Assembly: GCA_033980235.1 (NCBI GenBank)
Contig: CM067059.1
Location: 20,868,494-20,932,493, forward strand
Length of the DNA stretch: 64,000 bases
Direction: 5' to 3'
Source of the DNA: Diadema setosum
Taxonomy: Eukaryota > Echinodermata > Echinoidea > Diadematoida > Diadematidae
Part shown: positions 1 through 10,226 of the stretch, in pieces
Layout: the number at the start of each line of letters is the position of its first letter
Position numbering within the stretch: position 1 is the first letter of the stretch
Position numbers and translations under genes: made by a program
The notes under the pieces: model-generated
Databases searched by the model: none
What the model saw: only the letters and a program-made list of their open reading frames with translations
Told to the model about the DNA's origin: nothing

Positions 1-244
1 AGATTTAGGAGATCATAAATCTATGTGTCCACTCTCTCCTTCTTTCTGTTATCATGTGTTGAGATACAGCAACACATAAATGATAGGGGTAATGAGAGTT
101 TGCCTTGGTATTTGTAGGCACATTTACTGTACATTGTTGGTTCATGGGACACAAGTGTCTGTACCTCACTGTGAATGGCATCCTACCTGATGAAATATAC
201 ACAGCAAATATGGAAACGTACATACATACATGAAATGAAACTAA

Positions 245-305
245 CCCCCCCCCCCCAAAAAAAAAACATAATAATAAACAAAAATAAATAAATAAATAAA
301 TAAAA
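245..305. repeat. Homopolymer and AAAT microsatellite
   Basis: Twelve C, then ten A, then a run of AAAT tetramers, read directly from the sequence. Confidence 0.95.
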
Positions 306-1256
306 GACAAAATGCAAATGGCAGGAACGCAAGGTGAAAACACTCTTTATATTCCTCCCATAGTCTTTGCACATATATAGCAGTGCAGTATACAAACACA
401 GAGAGGAGATATCCATGTTGTTCAGCATGACCCTTGAGAAACACTAAACTGAGGTCTGACTTTCAGTGAGCAATGGCAGAAATCACATTTGTCTGAATGC
501 AAACATGATCTTCAGCGGATATTGGATTATCAACCGAGACATGGTTCCTGCGAGATGAGAAACCCTGTGAATTACCGCAACGTACGGAGTCAAATGACGA
601 CTTAGAAATGGCATGATTTCTCATTCCTGTTTTCCGACAAGACAGATGCCTGATTATTTTCAGCTGATTATAATTAAAGGAGGTGAGGAAACCATGTCAG
701 TGATGTTCTTCTGATCATGCCGCAATACTGAACAAGTTATGAAGCTAATGCCCACATTGTATATTGTGATGTGTTTGTACGAAGTTGTGACATTTCAAGA
801 ATTATTTTAAGTTTAGGAAGAGTGAGGATGATGAATATCTGAAACAAGTCTAAGCCTGTCAGAGTTTGATTTGATATGAAATAAAGCATGCCTAATATAC
901 CGATATCATTTATGTATAATAAGTGTTTCTTTCTGCAAAAACTGTAAACACTCCGTAATTCCATAATTTAGAAATGTATTTCAGAAACGTGACCACCAAT
1001 GTGTTCTTCCATACAAGATCCTTCTTTAACAGATGTGCCCATGACAAATTCTTGCTGAGATTCCTACTGATGTGCCGGTGATGAAGGTAAGTATAGTACT
1101 TCACATGGACAGAGGGCTTCAATCCACCTGACAGGGAAGGGCAGTTCACTTGATCCACTGCTGCAGTGAGGCAACACATCATGAATCATGCATGGGACTA
1201 AGGAAAAGCCATTAGGCTGGGGGAACACAACTCCTTCAGCATTCACTTTAATTCAG

Positions 1257-1333
1257 CAGAGAGAGAGAGAGAAAGACAACCACAGACAGACAGATAGCTG
1301 GAGAGAAAGAGACAGACAGACAGAGAGACAGAC
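1257..1333. repeat. GAGA / CAGA simple repeat
   Basis: Purine-rich GA dinucleotides pass into GACA and CAGA tetramers. The 61-residue open frame across it is a product of the repeat. Confidence 0.9.
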
Positions 1334-3120
1334 AACCAGCCAGAAAAACAAAAAGCAAAATAGTGAGAAATAAAAACCTGCTCAGTTTTAAGTCATAGCA
1401 AGAACAGTATGTTACTACTTTGCTCTGTATGCCTCTATGCCTTCTATCTGTGGGTATACAGTGTAATTTTTCACAAATTGGGAGTTTGTAAGACATCCTG
1501 AGTCAGTAAACTCGCTATCTAGAACCACACCAGCAAGCACAAACAAAACAGCAGTCTGAAGTTTTAAATCCGTACCACGTTGGCAATATGTAAATATAAT
1601 GTACATTGCATTTATCAATGGAGGCAACGCTCTAGCCTGTTGCTAATTTCACACTACCAAATGACTTGGAAAATTTGACAATATAAAAGCATCTCGGCAA
1701 TATCCATCAAATTCATTGTGTGAAAAAAAAATCACCTACCTTTAGTGCAGTGGCATTGATGAGTGAAATTTTCTGCAGCACATTCTTGTCTTTGCCTCCA
1801 TTCATGAAGTTTGATATCATTGGATCAGACAAGACACACCATCCAATTTTGTGCAGTCTCATTATGAGAATGGAAATCCTAATCCGACGAATCTAATCAT
1901 GTAAATTGGGTTTTCCATGCTTCAAGGACTTGATTTGCCACGGGTAATGGACGGATCAGACATAAGCTTCCCACTTATGCACTGAACATGGAACATCAGC
2001 TGACAATCCAAACACTCCCCCTAAACTAAACTTCATACGACCTATCGATCCACTTCAGCTCTACACAGCAACTTTAATATGGGGATGTAAGAAGCCCTGG
2101 CAGTTTGTCACACTTTTGTTACATGCAACTTTACAGCAGTGTATGCCACTGCAAATGGGCCATTGCCCACAAAAACAAACAAACAAAACAAAACCAAAAC
2201 CAGATCCAAAACATGCTTGTAAACTAAAAAGGGAAAATGGACTCTTGACCTCATGCATACTGGCATGAAAGAAAGTTTGGTTCATATTTCCTATAGAACG
2301 CAGCTGGAATCTCACAAACCTATACAAGGGATTTTAGAATCCTTGCATTTTTTTCATTCTCCCAGTTGACCATATCCATAGTGTGGCGATGGTTGTGAAC
2401 ATTTCTAACATTAATGGCCTAGCATATGGAGGCAGTCCTAGACACAGCCCTTGGGCTCAATGCCAACCCATATGCACCACCATTATTATTCTGGGTTCCA
2501 ATTTTTCTCAGACCAGAGAATTGCAATGACTGTAACGGCTAGTCGTAATCGCTGCATTTAGTCGGACAGCAGCCAGGAAACAATCAATCAGCTTTGGGCA
2601 CTGAAGTCATGGCCATGATTCAACTGCAATAATTGCAAACCTCTGAACAAATCTATGGTTTGATCATCACCACTCAGAGTCTAAAATTCACATTAATCTT
2701 TCCCAAATTCTACATCTACTTGGTTTTCCACAGCTTTGTCTCTTTGTACTGTCCTCTACATGATTCTATCATGACTGATTTTTCTTTTTTCTGCTCTTTA
2801 CTTCCTTTCCCAAACCCTACACCTCATGTACCATCTCCATTATCAACTCACATACACACACCTCTCCTTTTATATACACCCCAGAAGCAATTTCGCACTG
2901 TTTACAGAGTCGAGTCCAAACAATTAGCAGCACATCTGGAACAAGCACATTGGGGGAGGGAGAGGACACTAAAAGGAAATGGCACTCAATATAATCAAGT
3001 CCACATGTTTTTATGCAAATTATAAAGTCATAACATTATTGTGATTCCATGACATTTGCTTCAGAGACGACTGCTCCAAAGAGGTATCTGCACGCAAAGC
3101 CGAACATAAATTTTATCCAC

Positions 3121-3686
3121 TTAAAGGGAAGGTAAACCCAAAGAGCAATGTGGATTGAGTGAAAGCAGCAACATTAGTAGAACACATCAGTGAAAGTTTG
3201 AGAAAAATCGGACAATCGGTGCAAAAGTTATGAATTCTTAAAGTTTTGGTGTTGGAACCGCTGGATGAGGAGACTACTAGAGGATATGACGTATGAGTGG
3301 ACAACAATACAAAGAAAATATAAAGGATATTCAACAAAAATTCACTTTTCTAGAATTATGAAAGAGCAGTGGACCAACCGCTTTCAGAAAGCAGGGGGAA
3401 TAATTGCTACCCTTAACATATGTCAATATCAAGTTGATGGAATTTGTAATTTTCTTGAAAAATGGATTTTTGTAGAATTTTCTTTATATTTTCTTGATAT
3501 TGTAGTCCACTCATACGTCATATCCTCTAGTAGTCTCCTCATCCAGCGGTTCCAACACCAAAACTTTAAAAATTCATAACTTTTGCATCGATTGTCCGAT
3601 TTTCTTCAAACTTTCACTGATGTGTTCTACTAATGTTGCTGCTTTCACTCAATCCACATTGTTCTTGGGGTTTATCTTCCCTTTAA
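3121..3686. mobile_element. 566-bp foldback element (family A, copy 1), TTAA-bounded
   Basis: Starts TTAAAGGGAAGGTAAACCC and ends with the inverted form, CTTCCCTTTAA. The arms of roughly 180 bp are near-perfect reverse complements: the left arm carries AACCGCTGGATGAGGAG and the right arm CTCCTCATCCAGCGGTT. A non-palindromic centre of about 200 bp separates them. Both ends sit at TTAA, the target preferred by piggyBac-type transposases. No coding sequence is present, so it is a non-autonomous MITE-like element. A copy of the same length lies at 16174. Confidence 0.85.
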
Positions 3687-3695
3687 CATAACTCT

Positions 3696-3755
3696 TACCC
3701 TAATCCTAACCCTCAACTAAACCTAAAACCCTATCACAACCCTAACCCTAAGTCC
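3696..3755. repeat. Degenerate interstitial telomere-like tract
   Basis: Repeated CCCTAA-type units (TACCCTAATCCTAACCCTCA, then ACCCTAAGT), each slightly altered, start 10 bp after the end of a foldback element. CCCTAA is the common metazoan telomere unit. The tract is short and degenerate. Confidence 0.6.
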
Positions 3756-4421
3756 ATGAAGAAAATAAGACAGGATCAATTGTTGCAGGGACAAATGTCA
3801 TGTCAGTATTATTGTGTCTAAGGCTCCAATAAATTTGGATACGTGGTACTTGTCTTAATCAAGGATCTTTCATTGAAATGAGTTCATAATTCACAGAGAG
3901 GAATTTATGAACCTTTGAAATGAAGTTAAGCCAAGTTTGACACATTTTTTGCATTGATGATTACTGCAGGATCAATGACTTAAAACCTGTGTGTCTGTGG
4001 TCTATGAACAAACCAATGGGAGATCTGTTTGGCAATTGCATCGTCAGGGGATGAGATGGTGGTATTGATTGGTCTGTCGATGGAATAAACAGAACAGACA
4101 GAACAGACTTATCCCTGCACTGCGGTACGGGTGTTTGTAGGGGATTCCTGCTTCCTTTGCCTCTTTAGTAGAGTCAATGTATTTTTGTTATGGTGTATTA
4201 ATTTTGATAAGTTTATAATAATGATAATTTTGATAAGTTTATTTTGATTTTGTTTATAAATTTATAATTGTTTTGGTATATACATTTTAAAGAAAATCAA
4301 GCAGATATTTTTCTTTGTTGCAGCACAGCAGAGTACATCATGCAATTAGATATAGCAAGTGCTCTAATGAATAGGAGATGATGTGATATAAAGTGCTAGG
4401 AAACAACTGTACAAATGAATT
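3756..4421. other. AT-rich intron sequence
   Basis: Includes a locally repetitive patch of AATTTTGATAAGTTTAT near 4190-4265. No exon or other feature seen. Confidence 0.6.
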
Positions 4422-4489
4422 ATTGCATTGCATTGCACTTGCATTTGCATTTGCATTTGCATTTGCATTTGCACTGCACTGCATTGCAA
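4422..4489. repeat. TTGCAT/TTTGCA hexamer array, block 1
   Basis: Tandem six-base units. Four overlapping copies of ATTTGCAT, the reverse complement of the POU/Oct octamer ATGCAAAT, occur from 4443 to 4468. The flanks consist of TTGCA and CTGCA variants. Confidence 0.9.
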
Positions 4490-4670
4490 TTTAGATTGCC
4501 AATTGTTAATTGGTATTTATGTGTGCTTATATTGTTTGTTTGTTTATTGTTCTTATATCTTCTGTGATACTCTGTTGTAACTTTATACATATGCACTCTC
4601 TTCAACAGTGTCATGAGTATCTTTTAGGTAGAATGAGCACTTTATAAGAGTCTCTCTATTATCATTATTA

Positions 4671-4700
4671 TTGCATTTGCATTTGCATTTGCATTGCATT
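4671..4700. repeat. TTTGCA hexamer array, block 2, beside a splice donor
   Basis: The same hexamer as at 4422, with three more ATTTGCAT octamers (4675, 4681, 4687). It ends only 5 bp from the donor hexamer (4705-4710) of the CCDC88 exon, on its intronic side. Confidence 0.9.
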
Positions 4701-4710
4701 GTGGTCTCAC

Positions 4711-4851
4711 CTCTGAGTAATCGTCCCTTTCTGACGCCAGTCGGCGGAGGTGGTTGATCATGTTCTTGGAGACGATCTCTTTCTGGGCCTGGTCCAAGTC
4801 CCCCACTTCTCCCAGCTCCAGACTGAAGACATTCTCTGAGTTGTCTGTGAT
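4711..4851 (-). CDS. CCDC88 (Girdin/Daple-like) HOOK-domain exon, fourth visible in transcript order
   Basis: Minus-strand exon of 141 nt (47 codons), phase 0 at both ends. The acceptor is CCCTCACAG before ATCACAGAC; the donor is GAG|GTGAGA. The peptide begins ITDNSENVFSLEL and ends RRLASERDDYSE. It aligns with the end of the HOOK domain in vertebrate girdin, where HIQE, an NVF motif and a DERDEHSE-like end occur in the same order. In this family the HOOK domain is a globular N-terminal module ahead of a very long coiled coil, linked to microtubules and dynein-type transport. The previous exon (10014-10226) ends HIQE, which joins in frame. The next exon, expected to start the coiled coil, is not visible within the remaining 4.7 kb. 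I cannot tell which vertebrate paralogue it is closest to; invertebrates generally have a single gene. Confidence 0.92.
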
Positions 4852-5075
4852 CTGTGAGGGGTAATCAAATGTTCAGTAAGATATGACCACATCCATCCTT
4901 TAAATGAGATATTTCAGATTTGGGAGTCTGTTCAAAGTAATGGTTCTTGTGTCGAGTTGTTCTTAACACAACTGATTGACAAATTGCCCTTCATGGACGT
5001 ACATAAACTCTGATTAATCAGATAATTTGAATGAATACACATTGCCCACTGCTATGATGGATCAGAACCATCAAT
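4852..5075. other. Intron start with inverted SINE-tail remnant
   Basis: About 4974-5022 reads as the reverse complement of the SINE tail at 5186-5240 (ATTGACAAATTGCCCTTCAT against ATGAAGGGCAATTTGTCAA). The two form an inverted repeat around the tRNA-like head. Confidence 0.55.
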
Positions 5076-5285
5076 GGCTTGGTATTCAAGTGGATACAAC
5101 GCCTGTCTAGCAATTAGGAGGTCATTGGTTAGAGTCCAACCAGAATATGTACTTGTACGCCCACGAATTTTATCATGGCTACTACTACAACACTGAATAA
5201 TCAGAGTTTATTTACGTTGATGAAGGGCAATTTGTCAACCAGATGCAGAAGGGGGTCTCTCCTCTAGTAGAGTTGTACATCAGGT
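5076..5285 (+). mobile_element. tRNA-derived SINE, old copy
   Basis: A decayed tRNA-like head contains GTATTCAAGTGG (box A-like) and GGTTAGAGTCCAACC (box B-like). It is followed by a tail with TATCATGGCTACTACT, TTTATTTACGTTGATG and AGGGCAATTTGTCAA. The same tail follows the better-preserved tRNA heads at 33428-33630, which identifies the family. There is no coding capacity; RNA polymerase III promoter function is assumed from the boxes. Confidence 0.6.
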
Positions 5286-6239
5286 TAGCATCTTTCTGCT
5301 TTGATCAAGCTATGGTTGTACATGTACAATCAATCAAAGTTCTGTCTGAAAGTAAGGTAAAGCACCATGAACAAGCTGTTTTATCAAAAGTATTTTTCAT
5401 TCTGCTTTGAATTAATCTGATCACTAGTGGGGTTTAAAAATATTTGCTTGTAACCAGATGTGATGCCAGGTACATTGCTAAAAGTACTTCAATACCGGTA
5501 TATCTGATTCACCATCATTATTAACTTAACTACACTAGATGAAGGAAAACATGACCTCGCATCCCACTGACCCTGAAAGGAAATTGCTCTGAGAATGAAG
5601 GTTCCTGTTTACACGGTCATATTTCTTCATAAATACAAGACTTCCTCAAACTATTGCACATGGTTCACACTTCTGTGTATAACACAGGTATGTTGCTCAA
5701 ATGAAAATGGTGACTAATTTTTACCTAAAAGTTGTAGATGGTTCCCTTTGCGTGAACCCTGGCTGGCAAAGGGCCAATCATTAGAAATCAGGAAATAATT
5801 TGAAACTTCAGTGTTTCCTTCCTCTTTAGTTTACCAAAATGTGGTTGTATAAAATGCTCAGTAGTATAGTAATGTTATGATGATGTTGTCTTTTTTTGTG
5901 ACCTGTCTGAAAAGATGTGATTCAAGGTAAAGTGCATGTATTTGAGCACATGCATCCTGGTAACAAGATTAAAGACATATTTGGTCAAACACATAATTGA
6001 TCTATAGACCTACAGGTCATAAGAAAGCAAAACTTATTTAAAGTAAACACTTAAAATTTATCATAACAGTCACCATAATTTATTCAGAAATTGCTCTTGG
6101 AATGAAAATACTTCTACATCTCGTAGCAGTGTTGCTATGCGGATTGAATGACTAAAGCAAATACAGCCTGTGATACTTAGTTTGACACTTGAGCACCAAT
6201 GTATAAAATATCAGCAAAATGGCATTTTGAGTTTGAAGG
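5286..6239. other. Unique intron sequence
   Basis: No exon, repeat family or clear regulatory block recognised. Confidence 0.5.
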
Positions 6240-6560
6240 CAGAGTGCAAGTTCTAGCTTAATTACCTATTTAACGGCGTGACAGATTTGTATCCCACTCC
6301 ATTGCTTGGCAGGTAATTGGGACAACAGACAAGCAACGCTGTGGAATTGGATTTCGATTAAAACACTCGGCAGGTTGGAATACTCTCATTCTGCATTGTA
6401 TGCATGAATCTTCTTCATCTGCCTCGTGCCAAGCTTTGCTCGGCTAAAAAACATCGCCTAATTACATGCTTCAGCATCTCATCAGGAATATTCTTCGCGG
6501 TGTTATTGATCGCTATTTCACGGCCATGACACAGTGACGTTAACACTGGCACTCATTAAC
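6240..6560. promoter_or_regulatory. Candidate cis-regulatory island
   Basis: About 320 bp of higher-complexity, non-repeat sequence between AT-rich flanks. It holds homeodomain-like cores (GGTAATTGGG, CTAATTACA, CGATTAAA), ATTGATCGC and TGACGTTAAC. No open frame fits. This is an inference from composition and motif content only. Confidence 0.25.
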
Positions 6561-7044
6561 AGGGCTGTCTATACACTTGGAAACCCATTTCACTCTTTGT
6601 TTTCTACCCTACAGTGTCCCCTTGAGACCACGATCTCTTAATCCCCTCGGGGTCTGTAAATGAGGGCAAGTGACACATAAGACTCAAAATATAAAGAGAA
6701 GAGGGATGGTGGAACTAGGTGATTAAAAAAGATGATAAGAAAGCACCTGAGGATAATCATTAAGCACAATGATAAAGTACTCAGAGCAAGGGTGAGGAGC
6801 CTCAACCAGTGCAAGTGCAGTAACAGAAATTATCAGTTACCTGCACGGAGAATGAAAATAATAGGGGAGAAAGGAAGTAAGAGGGGAGACTGAAGGCTGA
6901 AGAGTACCATGAAGAGGCAAAAGTGATCAACTACTCAAAGAAAGATAGCACAGTGGATTAATGACAACTGAACCGAGAGTCAGTCAATTTTCAGTCATTA
7001 TTATTATTAATTTTTTTTTTGTTCTTGATGTCAGAGGAATGAAA
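6561..7044. other. Purine-rich intron sequence
   Basis: Many A/G runs such as GAAAGGAAGTAAGAGGGGAG. No feature recognised. Confidence 0.5.
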
Positions 7045-7437
7045 TTAAAGAGATCGTATAGTTTTGGTTGAGGCTTAACTTAAGGTTTTTATCATTTTTT
7101 TGTGAGATAGTGATAAACCTCTTATGAAATAAGAAAGAGCATGTAATCCCATATGGATTTCAATGTTTATTTGATGAAAATTGATTTTGAAATGGCTGAG
7201 ATATCCAAAACAGAGTGATCTTAATAAAGTGTGGGACCCACACTTTATTACGATCTTCTTCTTTTTTCTTGGTTTTCGGATGTTTCAGCTTTTCCGAACC
7301 CAATTTTCATCAAATAAACTTTGAATTCCTCTTAAAATGGTACGCTCTGTACTATTTCTTAAGTGTTTTCTGGTTATCTCGCAAAAAAAGTTAAAGCCCA
7401 ATTTTCATCTCCACCAATACTGTATTCATCCCTTTAA
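7045..7437. mobile_element. Foldback element family B, copy 1 (about 393 bp)
   Basis: Begins TTAAAGAGATCGTATAG and ends with the inverted form, CATCCCTTTAA. Inner arms also mirror each other: AAATGGCTGAGATATCC on the left against a diverged GGATGTTTCAGCTTTT on the right. The centre is palindromic: AAAGTGTGGGACCCACACTTT. TTAA lies at both ends and nothing is encoded. A diverged relative is at about 32120-32505. Confidence 0.7.
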
Positions 7438-7504
7438 ACATCACAAAGGACAAATTTACTTGGTTTATATTATGCCCAACATAAATGTGCTTTTCTTTTA
7501 TTTT

Positions 7505-7691
7505 TGATTATTTTTTTTTTTTTTTGCATAAACTACATATGCCAGGAAGAATGACAAGATTATGAAAGAGAGACAGACAGAAAGAAAGACAGACCAGGGA
7601 GGTGACACCTCCTGGACAGACAAACAGACAGACAGAGAGGGAGGGGGACTACACAAACCAGACAAGCTCGGGGGGGGGGGGGGGGGGGGGG
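7505..7691. repeat. Poly-T, GACA/CAGA tract and 22-base poly-G
   Basis: Poly-T at about 7507-7525, a GACAGA-rich tract at 7565-7645 and an uninterrupted run of 22 G at 7670-7691. The overlapping minus-strand open frame is low-complexity. Confidence 0.9.
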
Positions 7692-8370
7692 AAGCATCTG
7701 TGGAAGACTTGTTGTGAAGTAATTCACTAGAGAAGAATGGGAAACAACATATTAGAAAAGTTAATGGCATAACTGTCAGACATATTCACCGATGATTAAT
7801 GACAAGACAACTCATCTTTATCACTAGAACTTTAAACTTGTTCCATAATGCAATATTTGATATCCCCACAACAATGACTGAATAATCACACAGTAAAAAG
7901 TCCCATTTCACCAGTATTCAAACATGCTGACAAACCTACAGCTCTAGCAGTCTTATTCCAAAAGTACTCCTCCATCAAGATTTCTGCATTATACAGCATA
8001 TATTTTGTCACAGTGCTAGCATCAACACATCATTTGCAAAACAATGTTGAGTAGAATAATAGCCGATACATAAAACAAATGAAATGCAGACATATTGGAA
8101 TGCAAATATGCAATCAATCCACAAAAATATCAGAAATTAAAAACTTCTGTAGTTGAGGTCATTGCATTTAGTGTGTCAGCATCCACAGGAAATTAATACA
8201 AATTCTGTGACTCTTTCAAAACTGAAAATTGCAATACGTATTTACTCTACATGACACAGATTTTCCATAGCATATAGCCAGTTCACGCCCTGATGTAACC
8301 TTCAGATACAGGCCACTCAGTTTTCATCAGGTCTGATCTCTACGTGGTCTGTGGAAGGTGCACTTAGATA
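7692..8370. other. Unique intron sequence
   Basis: No exon or recognisable repeat seen. Confidence 0.5.
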
Positions 8371-8800
8371 AATTTGCATAAAATTTTCTCCAGCACCCCA
8401 CTCCCATCTCATTTGATCAGGTTGATTAGATCTGAAGCCTGCCAGCTCCGAAGCCTTCACTTCATTTGTCCAGAGCCGAATCTGTTGACACTCTGCAGCA
8501 TAGACAAATTACGCTCCATAATTTGTGCCAAAGATATCGTGGCGAAGCCCCAGTCCCGGTCCGCGCGGCGTTTTGCGTCACTGCCGAGCGAGGGGCGGCC
8601 GGCAGCGAGTGAAAATGTGAATTGTGCCGCATCACGATCAGATTTGTCATAAAACCCAACTGAATGAAACTCTGTCCCCCTTTCCCCTCCTTCTTCCTGT
8701 TCAGCACTGCCAGTAATTTCCTTCGTGGGAGTGACGAATGGCTCCCTCGCAAGTCTATATCTGTCTTCGCCATTCACGCCAGGGCTAACAGGGAACATCC
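8371..8800. promoter_or_regulatory. CpG-rich candidate regulatory island
   Basis: A sharp local rise in GC and CpG around 8540-8612 (GGTCCGCGCGGCGTTTTGCG, GGGGCGGCCGGCAGCG) inside AT-rich intron. It includes TGCGTCA, an AP-1/CRE-like core, at 8574. Three frames stay open for 90-113 codons across both strands, as expected of stop-poor GC-rich sequence; none shows a domain or fits the splice phases of the host gene. It could be an enhancer or an internal promoter. Confidence 0.35.
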
Positions 8801-10013
8801 CTGCAGTTGCACAAATGATTTGCCATATAGAACTAATGTTTGAAATGTAATTTTAGCGTACCAACTGCATGAAAGTAAGGTATGTGTTTATTATTCCACA
8901 TTTCTAAAGATAGGGGCTTTTTTTCTCCTTTTTTATGATTCTGTAATAGCAGGAAGCTTGACTTTTCCAAAAAGCAGTATGGGGAAAAACTTCATTACAA
9001 TGCAATCAGCCAGCCATGACAAGATATCAGTGATACTCTGCCATGATGCAGGCATTCTACTTCTATGTTAGGCTGACTGAACCTTATCCTTTGTACTTCC
9101 ACAGTTACAGAGTTCAGAGACCATGGAAAGGTCTCAGACATGATGATCACCTTTGTGTTCTTTATTTTTCACCTTGCCTCATACAGTTTGAGTAGAGTCA
9201 TAGTTGTTACTAGGTTTGCATTCATGCATATTCATGAGAAATTGATAAAACTTGACCAATCACGTATCGCTGTGAAGCATTCATATTCTGGATTGACGTT
9301 CACTTTTAGTTTTGTACATGTATCTACCGCTGGCAGAACCTATCAAGACATGATGCTCTACAGCACAGTGCCTAATTAATCTACATAGGCTATGTTTGGT
9401 TAATAGTAAAACATAGTTTCTATACCCCTGCACAAACTGTCTAATTTTTATCTAAAATGGACACAATTGCAAAAGAAATGTGTGAAATAACACTGTGATA
9501 ACATGACTTCAGTTGGAAAACAGCAAAAATGTGAAATATTAGCCTATAAGGTACACTACAAGTATTGCAAGCTCAGAGCAAACACGATCATGGCTGCTAC
9601 ATAATGTTGCATTATTGATTATCAATAATCGACGAATCATTCCACAGCAGCAGCCATCAATCTTCCGCACAAGAGTGAATTGCATTTAGCTTGTTGGGAA
9701 ATAGGATTGGTAGGGCACAAGCAATCATCATGCAACATTCTACCTTCCCACTACTGAACGGGACGGGTTCTTCAGGAATAACAGTTGCGATGTTTTGATC
9801 TCAAAATACTTCAAAACAACTCAATAACCTGGCAAATTGCATCAGCCAGACAAGTTTCTTAGAAGACCCTTTTTGATGTATTGTAAGCAAATTCCAAATG
9901 GTGGAAGATGAATTTTGAGCCCTTCTGAGAACTATGTTTTGCCTTTAATGTGATCATAATCATTACAAAAGGTCAGTCCAATTATTCCCAAAGCAACCCA
10001 AATTACTACCAAC
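8801..10013. other. Intron between HOOK exons
   Basis: Unique sequence without exons. One perfect palindrome at 9611-9629 is listed separately. Confidence 0.5.
9611..9629. promoter_or_regulatory. 19-bp perfect palindrome with ATTGAT/ATCAAT cores
   Basis: Arms ATTATTGAT and ATCAATAAT flank one T. Onecut/CUT-type homeodomains bind ATCAAT-like cores, so two opposed sites are possible. Function is inferred only. Confidence 0.25.
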
Positions 10014-10226
10014 CTCCTGAATGTGCACAACGATCTCCTGCTGGACGTCAAGATCGAGCCGCTTGATCCGCTCGATGAAGAGCTCCTTCTTGTCGCTCTG
10101 GACGGCGCAGCCGAGCATGAGGAGCAAGACCTTCTGGACCTCGATCAGGGCCTCCTCGCTGAGTGGATCCTTGGCGATGGTCAGCACGTTGGGCAGCTTC
10201 ATCACTATCAGCTGGTCAAGCATGTC
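10014..10226 (-). CDS. CCDC88 (Girdin/Daple-like) HOOK-domain exon, third visible in transcript order
   Basis: Minus-strand exon of 213 nt (71 codons), phase 0 at both ends. The acceptor is GTCTGCTGCAG before GACATGCTT; the donor is GAG|GTTGGT. The peptide starts DMLDQLIVMKLPNVLTIAKD and contains VLLLMLGCAVQSDKKE and FIERIKRLDLD before ending VVHIQE. The LLLxLGCAVQ block followed by KKxxFIxxIxxLD and HIQE is the most conserved part of the HOOK domain in HOOK and CCDC88 proteins. The LPNVL element preceding it matches CCDC88 better than HOOK. The exon is strikingly GC-rich compared with its flanks, which fits coding constraint. Upstream lies a 41.3-kb intron carrying an unrelated gene on the other strand. 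Confidence 0.97.

Larger units (their letters stand above)
1..3120. other. Intron sequence 3' of the last visible CCDC88 exon
   Basis: No exon of the main gene could be found here, although the next coiled-coil exon must lie at or beyond this side. It holds a poly-C/poly-A/AAAT tract near 245-305, a GAGA/CAGA tract near 1257-1333 and otherwise unique AT-rich sequence. A minus-strand open stretch ending at an AAG|GTAGGT donor-like site near 1742 was considered and not accepted. The 130-residue plus-strand frame at 2633-3025 is low-complexity and shows no domain. Confidence 0.6.

Noticed and set aside
1742..1866. Minus-strand segment ending AAG|GTAGGT as a possible next CCDC88 exon
   Set aside because: The peptide (GGKDKNVLQKISLINATALK) does not fit the segment that follows the HOOK domain in the family, and no good acceptor precedes the open stretch.
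2633..3025. 130-codon plus-strand frame
   Set aside because: Low-complexity, rich in F, P and H, with no splice or start context.
8457..8798. 113-codon minus-strand frame as an extra HOOK exon
   Set aside because: The flanking exons join directly as HIQE|ITDN, leaving no missing residues, and the peptide shows no similarity.
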